The translations under genes were made by a program, and so were the position numbers. From positions 1 through 50,777 of the forward strand of contig JAJSLI010000157.1 of NCBI GenBank assembly GCA_021272315.1: a stretch of 50,777 nucleotides of DNA, written 5' to 3'. The notes under the pieces were generated by a model, which saw only the letters and a program-made list of their open reading frames with translations, did no database searches and was not told the origin of the DNA. The number at the start of each line of letters is the position of its first letter. The first letter of the stretch is position 1. Of this stretch, positions 42,907 to 50,777 are shown piece after piece. This DNA is from Methylacidiphilales bacterium (lineage in GTDB: Bacteria; Verrucomicrobiota; Verrucomicrobiia; Methylacidiphilales; UBA1321).

Positions 42907-44193
42907 ATGTTTACCGTTGAAAAAGTCAGCGCCCTTGAAATCCTTGACAGCCGGGGCCGCCCCACGGTCAAGGCCACCTGTATTTTGAGGGATGGGACGG
43001 TCGCCTCGGCTTCCGTTCCTTCCGGCGCATCCACCGGCACCGCGGAAGCCATCGAGCTTCGCGACGGCGACCCGAAGCGCTATCAAGGCCTGGGCTGCCG
43101 CAAGGCCGTGGCGAACATCAATGGCGAAATCGATCAAGCCCTGAGAGGCCGCACCTTTCGCTCCCAGGAAGAGCTCGATCTGATCATCAGGGATTTGGAT
43201 GGCACCGAGAACAAATCGCGCCTCGGGGCCAACGCGCAATTGGCCGTTTCTCTCGCCTTCGCGCGGGCCTGCGCCCATGCCCGGCAGGTCCCTCTTTACC
43301 GGCACTTTGCCGACATCATGGAGCAGCCGCTGCGCACCCTTCCGCGGCCCACGATCAATCTCTTCAGCGGCGGCAAGCACGCCGGCGAGCTTTGCCCCCT
43401 CCAGGATCTTTTGATCGTGCCCGCATCCGCGACCACAATGGACCAGGCGCTGGCGGACACGTTTGCGGTCTATCAATCCGCGGCCAAATTGATCGCAAAA
43501 AAATACGGCATGCGCGCGCTCAGCGCCGATGAGGGCGGGCTGGCCCCGGTTTTCCCCAATCCGGAGGCGATGTTTGCGGACGCGGTTGAAGCGATCCAAC
43601 AGGCCGGACTGCGTCCGGGCGAAGACGTGGCCCTGGCGGTTGATGTCGCCTCCAGTCATTTCCATACGAAGGCCGGCTATCAATTGGGCGAACGCCTGCT
43701 CGACGGTCCGGCGATGATCGGGCAGTTGGCCCAGTGGGCGAAACGCTATCCGCTGGTCAGCCTCGAAGACGGATTGTCCGAGGATGATTGGGACCACTGG
43801 CCGAAATTGCGCGAAACGCTTTCCGGCAAAGTCCGCGTGGTTGGCGACGATCTTCTCTGCACCAACCCGAAACGCATCCGGAAAGCGGTCGAGCTTGGCG
43901 CGGTGGACACCCTTCTGCTCAAGGTCAACCAGATCGGCAGCTTGAGCGAGGCGAAGCAGGCCTGTCTATTGGCGAGAAGCGCCGGTTGGCAGGTCACGAT
44001 CAGCGCGCGCAGCGGTGAAACCGAAGACAACTGGCTCGCCGACCTGGCCGTCGGTTGGGCGGGCGATCAAATCAAGGTGGGATCGATCACCCAGTCCGAG
44101 CGGCTGAGCAAATACAACCGGCTGCTGGAGATCGAAGCCGAGACCCGTCTCCCCATGGTCGCATGGCCTTTGTCGGCTGGGGTTCCCAAATAG
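42907..44193 (+). CDS. divergent enolase-family protein (enolase paralogue)
   Basis: 428 residues, full-length enolase fold. Retained: S42 loop PSGASTG, H158 (GGKHAG), acid/base pair E209 (ADEGG) and K339 (LLKVNQIG), metal ligands D246, E287, D314, phosphate-side R368/S369 and K390 (QIKVGS). Changed: canonical Glu168 is Asp (D167, LQDLL for IQEFM), the His of SHRSGETED is Ala (A367), and the NINGGxHAxN segment reads NLFSGGKHAGEL. The changed residues cluster round the leaving 3-hydroxyl, suggesting a substrate other than 2-phosphoglycerate. Start ATG 42907, 11 bases after the kinase; SD AAAAGG. It may still be the housekeeping enolase if no other exists. Confidence 0.85.
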   Translation: MFTVEKVSALEILDSRGRPTVKATCILRDGTVASASVPSGASTGTAEAIELRDGDPKRYQGLGCRKAVANINGEIDQALRGRTFRSQEELDLIIRDLDGTENKSRLGANAQLAVSLAFARACAHARQVPLYRHFADIMEQPLRTLPRPTINLFSGGKHAGELCPLQDLLIVPASATTMDQALADTFAVYQSAAKLIAKKYGMRALSADEGGLAPVFPNPEAMFADAVEAIQQAGLRPGEDVALAVDVASSHFHTKAGYQLGERLLDGPAMIGQLAQWAKRYPLVSLEDGLSEDDWDHWPKLRETLSGKVRVVGDDLLCTNPKRIRKAVELGAVDTLLLKVNQIGSLSEAKQACLLARSAGWQVTISARSGETEDNWLADLAVGWAGDQIKVGSITQSERLSKYNRLLEIEAETRLPMVAWPLSAGVPK

Positions 44194-44266
44194 ATTGCCG
44201 CACGCTGATGAAGGTGACAAGTCGCAGACTGATTTTCTCTTGCTCATCGAGTCGGAGCGGAAGAAC

Positions 44267-44659
44267 ATGCCTCTAGTGAAAGCGATTATTTTGGCTCTCG
44301 CTCTTCTTGCTGTTGGAACACGCGCAGTTCAAGCCGTGCCAACCTACGAGATGTTTCTGATCGACCCGCTGTGTGACACTGTCAAAATAATCTACACTGA
44401 TCATGGTGATTTGGAGAACGTCGAAGTTGCCCTTTCTAAGTCGAGAGCCTCTAGTCTGTTCGCCTTCTCGCAACGTAATCTCGGAAAGCGCGCGATGCTT
44501 GGTCTGCTACAACGCAACAAGAACTGTAAAGAAGGAGCGCTCTGTTCTACTTTCATCGAAGTGAAAGCACCCATACGTGACGGCGTACTCCATTTCACCG
44601 TGGGCAATCCCTATCCCCATCACCGGACAGGCACAGGTGGCATCCTCATCGCCCAGTAA
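44267..44659 (+). CDS. small secreted hypothetical protein
   Basis: 130 residues from ATG 44267, with signal peptide MPLVKAIILALALLAVGTRA (cleavage probably after VQA) and mature part starting VPTYEMFLIDPLCDTVKIIY. Three Cys (LCDTV, NCKEG, LCSTF) could form disulfides. Less GC-rich than the neighbours, so possibly acquired. An upstream in-frame ATG at 44195 would add 24 hydrophilic residues ahead of the signal peptide and is not preferred. No domain recognised. Confidence 0.5.
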   Translation: MPLVKAIILALALLAVGTRAVQAVPTYEMFLIDPLCDTVKIIYTDHGDLENVEVALSKSRASSLFAFSQRNLGKRAMLGLLQRNKNCKEGALCSTFIEVKAPIRDGVLHFTVGNPYPHHRTGTGGILIAQ

Positions 44660-44715
44660 AGGCGATAACTGCGACCAGAAACGCGATCAAAGACGTAGGC
44701 AGGCCGACAGGCCAC

Positions 44716-45948
44716 CTACTCCATCACATAGAGATGGAACCCGCCGTAGATGGCGGAGCGGTCTTCCTGGAGGAGGGCCTTGGAAAGGGCTTCCTTGTAA
44801 TCGAACTTGGCCTTGAGATCGGGCGGCAGGGCGGTCTCGACCGGCGAGGTGGTGGCGGCGGTGCGAAAGACGATGCGTGAGCCGGGCTTGCCGACGCGGG
44901 CAATTTCGGTCCACATCTCGGCGATCTGCTCGGGGCGCATCCAGTCCTGCGAGTCGAGGAAGACGAAGCGGTCGAGCGACTTGTCGGGCTGCGAGCGCAT
45001 GTACTCGATCAGCGTGACGTTCTTGACCGAGACGCGGTCGAGGTTGTCGCGCAGGGTCTGGAAATTTTCCTCCTTGAGGTACTCGGGCATGGCGCGGCGG
45101 GCGGCGCGGTCGTAGCCGCGGCTGAAGGCCTGCCAGCCGAAATAATTCTCCGAGATGGGGAAGTCGCAGGCGAGGCGCTTGACCCGCTCGCGGTACATGG
45201 CGACGAGGCCGCCCTCGGTCTCGGTCTCCATGGCGCTGAACTGCTGCGGCGGGATGCCGAGGGAATAGAGCATGACGGGCATTTTGCCGGTGGCGCGGAC
45301 GAACCAGTTGTCGAAGAACGGGGCGATGTTTTGCTCGAAAATCTCCTCCTGTTCCTTGCGGCTGGAGGCGGAGAGAAGGCGGGAGGGGTCCCACTTGCAG
45401 ACGCGCGCAATGGTGTGCAGGAACCGGATGAAGTAGCCCATCTTGGCGTAGTCGTAGAAATTCTTGGTGAAATATTTGATCCGCGGGCCAAAGAAGAGCA
45501 TCCGGATCCAGCCTCCCTTTTCCCAGAAGGCGCGGGTGTTCTCGTCGAGGTGCCCGGCGAGGTGGGTGAAGTAGTTGTAGCGGTTGAGTTCGTCATCGGC
45601 ACAGCCGAAGAAGAGAAAGAAGTCCTCGTAGCTGGGCAGATACTGGATGGCGGCGAGCTTGAGCCGGAGCAGACAGAGGTGGCTGCGGTTGAGATCGACG
45701 GCCTGGATGTGGGCGGGCTTGTGGATGAGGTAATTCAGGACGTTGCAGCCGCCGGAGGAAATGGTGAGCATGCGGCTCTCGGGCGTGAGAGCGAGGGCCT
45801 TGAGATCGACGCGCGGGTCCTCCCAAATCTGGTTGTAAACGAAACTATTGAACCAAAAGGTAAACAGCCGCTCCGACATGCCCTTGGGACTGAGAGGATG
45901 GTTGTGATGAACCGCTCCTTCCAGGTACCTTGCGGTGGGCGAATTCAT
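44716..45948 (-). CDS. btaA: BtaA-like (DUF3419) SAM:diacylglycerol 3-amino-3-carboxypropyltransferase
   Basis: About 410 residues from ATG 45948 (MNSPTARYLEGAVHHNHPLS); an upstream ATG at 46023 adds a Pro-rich 25-residue leader. Signatures of DUF3419/BtaA are FVYNQIWEDPRVDLKALALT, the SAM-site LTISSGGCNVLNYLIHKPAH with IQAVDLNRSHLCLLRLKLAA, LDSQDWM and a C-terminal methyltransferase-like fold. BtaA makes diacylglyceryl-homoserine, the first step to the phosphorus-free betaine lipid DGTS at the membrane. The usual N-methyltransferase partner (BtaB) is not adjacent. In phosphate-starved bacteria this spares phosphorus. Confidence 0.82.
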   Translation of the reverse strand: MNSPTARYLEGAVHHNHPLSPKGMSERLFTFWFNSFVYNQIWEDPRVDLKALALTPESRMLTISSGGCNVLNYLIHKPAHIQAVDLNRSHLCLLRLKLAAIQYLPSYEDFFLFFGCADDELNRYNYFTHLAGHLDENTRAFWEKGGWIRMLFFGPRIKYFTKNFYDYAKMGYFIRFLHTIARVCKWDPSRLLSASSRKEQEEIFEQNIAPFFDNWFVRATGKMPVMLYSLGIPPQQFSAMETETEGGLVAMYRERVKRLACDFPISENYFGWQAFSRGYDRAARRAMPEYLKEENFQTLRDNLDRVSVKNVTLIEYMRSQPDKSLDRFVFLDSQDWMRPEQIAEMWTEIARVGKPGSRIVFRTAATTSPVETALPPDLKAKFDYKEALSKALLQEDRSAIYGGFHLYVME

Positions 45949-46085
45949 GGTTTCGGGAGCTGGAGGGGGAATTTGGGGAGAAGGCGGTTTTGGCGATCCT
46001 AAGCCCTGCGCGATTGAGGACAAGCCCCATCTGATTCAGGCGTTTTAAGTAGCGGTGGGACAAGGCGTTGAAACCGCCTTTTTCC

Positions 46086-47213
46086 TCACCTCTTGTCAAG
46101 GGGGACGACTTTTTTGCCGACCGGGAAGCCGACATACTCGCTGCTCGGACGAAATATCTTGTTGTCCTTGAGCTGCTCGATGATGTGACCGGTCCAGCCC
46201 GACATGCGGGCGATGGCAAAGATGGGGGTGAAGAGGTCCGTGGGAATGCCCAGGCTGTAGTAGACCGTGGCGGAGTAGAAATCGACGTTGGCGTTGAGGT
46301 TCTTTTCTTTTTTAACGATGGCGGCGATGCGATCGCTCATCTCAACCCATTTGGTTTCGCCCAACTCCTGGGAAAGCTTGACCGCCATGGCCTTGAGATG
46401 GGGCGCGCGCGGGTCGAGCACCTTGTAGACGGCGTGGCCCATGCCCATGATCTTTTCCTTTTTGGCGAGCTTGGCGCGGACCCAGGCGTCGACCTTGTCG
46501 GGGCTGCCGATTGCCTCGAGCATGTGGATGACCGCCTCGTTGGCGCCGCCGTGCAGCGGGCCTTTCAACGTGCCGATGGCGGTGGTGACTGCCGAGTAGA
46601 TGTCGGAGAGCGTGGCGATGGTGACCAGCGCGGAGAAGGTGGAGGCATTGAAACCGTGGTCGGCGTGGAGGACATAGGCGAGGTCGAGGGTCTTGACCGC
46701 CTCGGGGCCGGGCGTTTCGCCGTTGATCAGGTAAAGAAAATGGGCGGCCTCGTCGAGATCGGTGCGGATGGGCGGGAGCGACTTGCCCTGCCGGGCGCGA
46801 TGGTAATAGGCGATGATGATGCCAACCTTGGCCGTCAGCGAAATGGCCCGGGGCAGCAGAATCTCGGGAGGCTGCGGGCCGATCGGCGCGTGGTCGTACA
46901 GGCCGAGCATCGAGATGCCCGTGCGCAGGACGTCCATGACGTTGGCATCCCTTGGCGCATTGGCCAGGAAGTCGACGACCGGGGGCGGGAGTTCGCGCGC
47001 GGCGCGGAGGTCGGCCTTGAATTTTTCGAGCTGGGCCTTGTTGGGCAGTTCGTCGTGCCAGAGAAGATAGACCACTTCCTCGTAGCTGACCTTGCCCGCC
47101 AGTTCGTTAATGTCGTAGCCGGCGTATATTAGAATGCCTTCTTCACCCAGGACATCGCTGAGACGGGTGCTGGCGGCGACTATCCCCTTGAGGCCGGGCG
47201 AGGTAACGGACAT
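46086..47213 (-). CDS. gltA: citrate synthase
   Basis: Condenses acetyl-CoA and oxaloacetate at TCA entry. 375 residues, the short (archaeal/Gram-positive, citrate/2-methylcitrate) type rather than the 430-residue E. coli type. Active-site segments: VLHADHGFNASTFSALV (His), LKGPLHGGANEAVIHMLEAI (His), KIMGMGHAVYKVLDPRAPHL and ANVDFYSATVYYSLGIP (catalytic Asp). ATG 47213 (MSVTSPGLKGIVAASTRLSD) preferred over a TTG at 47222. A 2-methylcitrate role cannot be excluded but no prp genes are near. Confidence 0.94.
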   Translation of the reverse strand: MSVTSPGLKGIVAASTRLSDVLGEEGILIYAGYDINELAGKVSYEEVVYLLWHDELPNKAQLEKFKADLRAARELPPPVVDFLANAPRDANVMDVLRTGISMLGLYDHAPIGPQPPEILLPRAISLTAKVGIIIAYYHRARQGKSLPPIRTDLDEAAHFLYLINGETPGPEAVKTLDLAYVLHADHGFNASTFSALVTIATLSDIYSAVTTAIGTLKGPLHGGANEAVIHMLEAIGSPDKVDAWVRAKLAKKEKIMGMGHAVYKVLDPRAPHLKAMAVKLSQELGETKWVEMSDRIAAIVKKEKNLNANVDFYSATVYYSLGIPTDLFTPIFAIARMSGWTGHIIEQLKDNKIFRPSSEYVGFPVGKKVVPLDKR

Positions 47214-47269
47214 GTTACTCAATTAACAAGCCGCGTGCCACATTGCCACCCAAAAAGGTAAAAATGTGC

Positions 47270-47297
47270 TTATTATTCGAAATTATGGCCCTATCAA
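47270..47297 (-). promoter_or_regulatory. candidate citrate synthase promoter
   Basis: Minus strand: TTGATA (47297-47292), 16 bases, TAATAA (47275-47270). Predicted start near 47263 gives a leader of ~50 bases to the ATG at 47213. The rest of the 47223-47527 gap (minus) shows no gene, only short open frames of no coding merit. Confidence 0.4.
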
Positions 47298-47527
47298 CCT
47301 GACTCATACTCTTCGGCACGTGCAACCTTTTCTCGTGAAAAAAGCGAGTCATTGGAAACCGGCCTGCTCTTTGACGAGGCCATGCGCCAGCTGTATGACC
47401 AGAAAAATTAGAGAGCTGCATGGCCCGCATGTTGGCGCTGGCATCACGGCTACTACCGGCATCCGTAAGTGATCGGCCAGGGGCCCGGCGTCACTCGACC
47501 GTCTAATTTCGGGAAAATCGAGGCTTC

Positions 47528-47959
47528 TTAGTTGGATAGGACGACCGTTTGCAACTTGTCCGACGTCTTTCTCACGGTGAGGTCGCCGTAAAAATGGAGC
47601 GGAGCTGGATCGACAAACTTGGTGATCCGCATCTCAATCCGATAGCCGTCGCCGGCGGGCTCAAGCGTGCCGGTGCCTTCGTTCGCAAAACTGTCCTTAA
47701 AGGTAAAATTGAGAATGCCCCGGCTGTTAACGCGGCCCAGTCCCTTGCCCTCGGGCTTCGCGCCCGGATCGTTCAGAACCGCGGCAAAAAAGGCGATTTT
47801 GACCCGGGATCCGCTCTGGCTCAGATCCAGGGTGAAGACCCGATCGGGGTGGTTGTCGACCAACTCATAGTGACCAGCATAATTGACCGGGCCGGTGGAC
47901 GCGTAGGCCGACACTGGCAGCATCCCAGCCAGAACAACAATGAGGATTCGCTTGGTCAC
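47528..47959 (-). CDS. small secreted hypothetical protein
   Basis: 143 residues from GTG 47959 (TKRILIVVLAGMLPVSAYAS is the signal peptide; cleavage after AYA). An alternative TTG at 47986 would add nine residues. The mature part looks like a small beta-sandwich or lipocalin-like protein: VNYAGHYELVDNHPDRVFTL, LDLSQSGSRVKIAFFAAVLN, RGILNFTFKDSFANEGTGTL. The NYxGxYELV opening resembles small periplasmic proteins of unknown role. Monocistronic between korAB and gltA. Confidence 0.55.
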   Translation of the reverse strand: MTKRILIVVLAGMLPVSAYASTGPVNYAGHYELVDNHPDRVFTLDLSQSGSRVKIAFFAAVLNDPGAKPEGKGLGRVNSRGILNFTFKDSFANEGTGTLEPAGDGYRIEMRITKFVDPAPLHFYGDLTVRKTSDKLQTVVLSN

Positions 47960-48023
47960 GCATCTTAAGACGCAACCAATCGCCAAGGGGTTACATCCCC
48001 TGACGCCCTTGTAATCCTTAGAA

Positions 48024-48038
48024 GCCGCCGGTGGCGGC
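48024..48038 (-). terminator. short hairpin downstream of korB (weak terminator candidate)
   Basis: GCCGCC-GGT-GGCGGC, a perfect 6-bp GC stem with a 3-base loop, starting 7 bases beyond the korB stop. On the minus strand it is followed only by TTCT, so it is not a convincing rho-independent terminator; it may still stabilise the mRNA 3' end. Confidence 0.3.
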
Positions 48039-48044
48039 AGGCCA

Positions 48045-48980
48045 TCATTTCATCCGGTCGAAATTCTTCTGGAGAATCTGCCAGTCTTTCAGGCCGGCCA
48101 CTTTGCTTTGATAGGATTTATTGATCTCGGCTTCCTTCGCGTTCTTGGTCGGCTTGCTGACCTTGTAAAAAATCCCGAAACTGCCGGGGAACGGTTCGCC
48201 CGCGAGCTTGTAAGCCGCAAGTTCGTCCGTCACGTCGTGCGTTTTGGGAACCTCGTTGAACACACCGCCCTTGCGCGGATTACTGGCATCGAACGCGCCA
48301 TCATAAAATTCGACGCACTCGCTCAAACACGCGAGGACGCTGAACCCGTCGTGGTCCATCGCGGCTTCCATCATTTGCAAAACGTGGTTCGGATTGGTGT
48401 GCGTCGTGCGCGCGACGAACGTGGCCCCGGCGGAGATCGCCTGCTTCATGGGGTTGATCGGGTAATCCATCGCGCCCCACTGGTCGGTCTTGCTCTTGAA
48501 GCCGAGCGGCGACGTGGGCGAGGTCTGCTTCTTGGTCAGGCCATAAACCCAGTTGTCCATCACGCAATAGGTCATTTTGATATTCTTGCGCGCCGTGTGG
48601 TTGAAATGATTTCCGCCGATGGAAAAGGCGTCACCATCGCCGCCAAAGACAAAGACGTGCAGGTCGGGCCGCGAGAGGGAAATGCCGCTGGCAAACGGCA
48701 GCGCGCGGCCGTGCAGATAATGCGCGCCGTGGGCCTGCACAAAATAGGGGAACCGACTGGAGCAGCCGATGCCCGCGACGGTCGTGATTTTTTCGTGCCA
48801 GATCTTGCGCTTCTCGATCAGCTTGAAGTAAAGCGCGAGCACGGCAAAATCGCCGCAGCCGTGACACCACGTCGGATGGTCGGCGGCGACTTCTTTTTTG
48901 GTCAGGCCCTTGCGTTCCACCGGGGCGGGCGGGTTGACGGCAAGGTTGCCTGTCGGATTCTCGATCAAAGTTTGGCTCAT
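48045..48980 (-). CDS. korB: 2-oxoacid:ferredoxin oxidoreductase, beta (TPP) subunit
   Basis: 311 residues. Catalytic subunit that binds thiamine diphosphate and a 4Fe-4S cluster and oxidatively decarboxylates 2-oxoacids (probably 2-oxoglutarate) with ferredoxin as acceptor. Seen: DHPTWCHGCGDFAVLALYFK (Cys pair), GIGCSSRFPYFVQAHGAHYL (third Cys), the TPP/Mg motif FVFGGDGDAFSIGGNHFNHT with MDNWVYGLTKKQTSPTSPLG and ECVEFYDGAF. ATG 48980, 21 bases after korA. With citrate synthase nearby it fits a ferredoxin-linked TCA cycle. Confidence 0.92.
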   Translation of the reverse strand: MSQTLIENPTGNLAVNPPAPVERKGLTKKEVAADHPTWCHGCGDFAVLALYFKLIEKRKIWHEKITTVAGIGCSSRFPYFVQAHGAHYLHGRALPFASGISLSRPDLHVFVFGGDGDAFSIGGNHFNHTARKNIKMTYCVMDNWVYGLTKKQTSPTSPLGFKSKTDQWGAMDYPINPMKQAISAGATFVARTTHTNPNHVLQMMEAAMDHDGFSVLACLSECVEFYDGAFDASNPRKGGVFNEVPKTHDVTDELAAYKLAGEPFPGSFGIFYKVSKPTKNAKEAEINKSYQSKVAGLKDWQILQKNFDRMK

Positions 48981-49001
48981 GCGATGGGTGGTTGGTTAAA
49001 A

Positions 49002-50777
49002 TCAGTTCTGACGCGATCCGGCGGACACGCCGGCCTGGGTGCGTTCGAGGATTTCCTTCGCCCTCCAGGTCAAACCGTCGGTCTTGTTGGTGCCCTGGAT
49101 TTTCGGATCGCAAAAGCGGGCGCGTAAGATGGCGGCGAGCTGCCCGTAGCCGTAAAGCCCCTCGTCGTTCATCTCGACAACGAGAATGCGGTTGAAGCCG
49201 GAAAAAATGTCCTTGAGGCCGGGCGGCAGCGGATTGAGATGCCTGATATGGACCGAGGAAACACTATCACCGGCGGCGCGAGCGCGGTCCACGGCCTCCT
49301 TGATCGGGCCTTCCGTCGAGCCCCAGCCGACGAGCAGAATGTTGCCTTCCGGTGGACCGTAAATTTTCGGCACGGGCAGGGTCGCGGCCAGCGCCTGCAA
49401 TTTCTTGCGGCGTTTAGCCGTCATCTGCATGTGCAGTTTCGGCGAACCGGTCGGATGGCCGAGTTCGTCGTGTTCGAGGCCGGTGACCACCGGGTATTTG
49501 CCGCTGTCGATTTTTGTGCCGGGCGCAAGGTGGGTCGTGATGCCGTCGACCTTGGACAGGTCGTAGGGCTTGTGGTCGGCGACGGGAGCGAGATTGGGTG
49601 AAATGTCCTGGCAGATTTTTTCCAGGTTCGGCTCCGTGAACGCCTCGATGCGCGTGGCGATGCCCTGGTCGGTAAGCAGAACGACCGGCACGCTGTATTT
49701 GCGCGCGATGTTGACGGCCTCAATCGCCATATAAAAACAATCTTCCACATTCGCGGGCGCGATGACGACGCGCGGAGAATCGCCGTGACCGCCGTTGATG
49801 GTGATGTTCAGGTCCGACTGCTCGATATTGGTCGGCATTCCGGTCGAAGGCCCGCCCCGTTGCACATCCACGAGGACAAGGGGCATTTCCGCCATCACCG
49901 CCCAGCCCAGCGCCTCGGTCTTGAGCGAAATTCCGGGACCGCTCGAACCGGTGACCGCGACACGACCGGCGTAACTTGCGCCAATCGCCATGGAAATGGC
50001 GGCGATTTCATCCTCGGTCTGCACAAAGGTACCGCCGTATTTGGGAAGTTCGCGCCGCAACAGTTCCATGATGTCCGACCACGGCGTGATCGGATAACCC
50101 GCGCCGAACCGCACGCCGGCGGCGATAAGGCCGTAGCCGAGCGCCTCATTGCCGTTCATCACAACCTGGTGGCCGTCTTTTTTCTGGCTGTCTACGAACT
50201 TGAAGGTTTCAACAATGTTGCCGGGCGAGTGCGAATAGCCGGCATGAAACGCCGCCAGCGCGTTGTTCAGGATGCTCGGGTCTTTGCCGGTAAAACGTTC
50301 CCCAAGGAGTTTTTCCAGCTTCGGGACGTTCAGGTCGAACATTTTCGCGATAAGGCCGAGCGCGTAAATGTTTTTGCCCTTGTCCTTGGCCGTACCACCG
50401 ATGGTTTCAACGGTCAGCGAAGAAATGGGGACCCCAACGTGATGATATTCGCCCTGCCGTTCGGGCTTTGGCTGCACATGGTCGGAATCGTACATCACGA
50501 TGCCGCCTTTTTTCAGCGAATGAAGATGGTCTTCATAGCTGTGTTGGTAAAAGGCCAGCAGCACGTCCGCCTCGTCACCGGAACTCAAGACTTCGCCGCT
50601 GCCGATGCGAACCTGAAAAATAGACGCCCCGCCGGAAATCGTGGAAGGAATCGTCATGAACGTCATGACTTCCTGCTCGCTGCGCCCAGCCAGACGCGCA
50701 AGAAAACCACCGATGGCCTGAATGCCATCCTGCGAATTGCCCGCAATGCGGATCACCACTTCGTTGATGGAAGAAAC
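49002..50777 (-). CDS. korA: 2-oxoacid:ferredoxin oxidoreductase, alpha/gamma fusion subunit (5' partial)
   Basis: The frame is open to the window edge (SSINEVVIRIAGNSQDG), so the start lies beyond 50777; the GTG at 50759 is internal. The visible 592 residues begin with the gamma domain (VIRIAGNSQDGIQAIGGFLA, then STISGGASIFQVRIGSGEVL), followed by the alpha pyrimidine-binding domain: GYPITPWSDIMELLRRELPK, EDEIAAISMAIGASYAGRVA, TGSSGPGISLKTEALGWAVM, VDVQRGGPSTGMPTNIEQSD. This fused arrangement is the KorA/OorA-like type found with a short beta subunit. The korB gene follows 21 bases downstream. Confidence 0.92.
   Translation of the reverse strand, partial: VSSINEVVIRIAGNSQDGIQAIGGFLARLAGRSEQEVMTFMTIPSTISGGASIFQVRIGSGEVLSSGDEADVLLAFYQHSYEDHLHSLKKGGIVMYDSDHVQPKPERQGEYHHVGVPISSLTVETIGGTAKDKGKNIYALGLIAKMFDLNVPKLEKLLGERFTGKDPSILNNALAAFHAGYSHSPGNIVETFKFVDSQKKDGHQVVMNGNEALGYGLIAAGVRFGAGYPITPWSDIMELLRRELPKYGGTFVQTEDEIAAISMAIGASYAGRVAVTGSSGPGISLKTEALGWAVMAEMPLVLVDVQRGGPSTGMPTNIEQSDLNITINGGHGDSPRVVIAPANVEDCFYMAIEAVNIARKYSVPVVLLTDQGIATRIEAFTEPNLEKICQDISPNLAPVADHKPYDLSKVDGITTHLAPGTKIDSGKYPVVTGLEHDELGHPTGSPKLHMQMTAKRRKKLQALAATLPVPKIYGPPEGNILLVGWGSTEGPIKEAVDRARAAGDSVSSVHIRHLNPLPPGLKDIFSGFNRILVVEMNDEGLYGYGQLAAILRARFCDPKIQGTNKTDGLTWRAKEILERTQAGVSAGSRQN

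Overview
This GC-rich, gene-dense 50.8 kb window looks like a chromosomal segment of a heterotrophic Verrucomicrobiota bacterium. Pointers to that phylum are a TIGR03790-family protein, a DUF1559-type prepilin-like protein with an H-X9-DG motif, a fused rhamnulose-1-phosphate aldolase/dehydrogenase, RAYT and palindromic intergenic repeats, and the general protein style. The phylum call is inference from family memory; no rRNA or marker phylogeny is present. No rRNA, tRNA or CRISPR array was seen.

Layout. 1-5.9 kb: end of a TIGR03790 protein, a secreted TPR-like protein, ilvC, an MFS sugar-type transporter and a prepilin-like protein. 6.0-9.9 kb: a YtrA-type GntR repressor with its own palindromic operator, an ABC ATPase and a very long permease. 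9.9-14.6 kb (minus): pstSCAB-phoU with a Pho-box-like site upstream, divergent from birA. 15.7-18.9 kb: a repeat-rich accessory island. It has a ParE/RHH toxin-antitoxin pair bracketed by direct repeats, two complementary halves of RAYT (REP-associated tyrosine transposase) genes in permuted order, an AT-rich fragment between perfect 22-bp inverted repeats, and a palindrome cluster. 18.9-25.2 kb: two membrane proteins, a Tat-exported ferredoxin-fused aldo/keto-reductase-like protein, a higBA module, a hypothetical protein and a YgjP-like metallopeptidase.

25.3-44.2 kb is a co-directional catabolic island. The first block (KDG kinase, KDPG aldolase, SDR, GH88-type hydrolase, OYE-type oxidoreductase) fits unsaturated-uronate breakdown. 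The second (fucose-isomerase-like protein, rhaA, rhaB, rhaD-dehydrogenase fusion, lutABC) gives a route L-rhamnose -> L-rhamnulose -> rhamnulose-1-P -> DHAP + L-lactaldehyde -> L-lactate -> pyruvate, with most junctions overlapping by 4 nt. Together the blocks would suit polymers combining rhamnose and uronic acid, such as rhamnogalacturonan or ulvan. The third block (LarA-family nickel-pincer epimerase, APH-fold kinase, divergent enolase) is tightly coupled and is the best candidate for an undescribed pathway: epimerise a 2-hydroxyacid, phosphorylate it, dehydrate it.

44.2-50.8 kb: two small secreted proteins, a BtaA-like betaine-lipid enzyme, citrate synthase with a candidate promoter, and korAB (2-oxoacid:ferredoxin oxidoreductase), with korA running off the right edge.

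Three autoregulated modules (gntR-ABC, ParE/RHH antitoxin, higBA) have sigma70-like promoters whose predicted start sites fall on or next to the start codon, suggesting leaderless transcripts.
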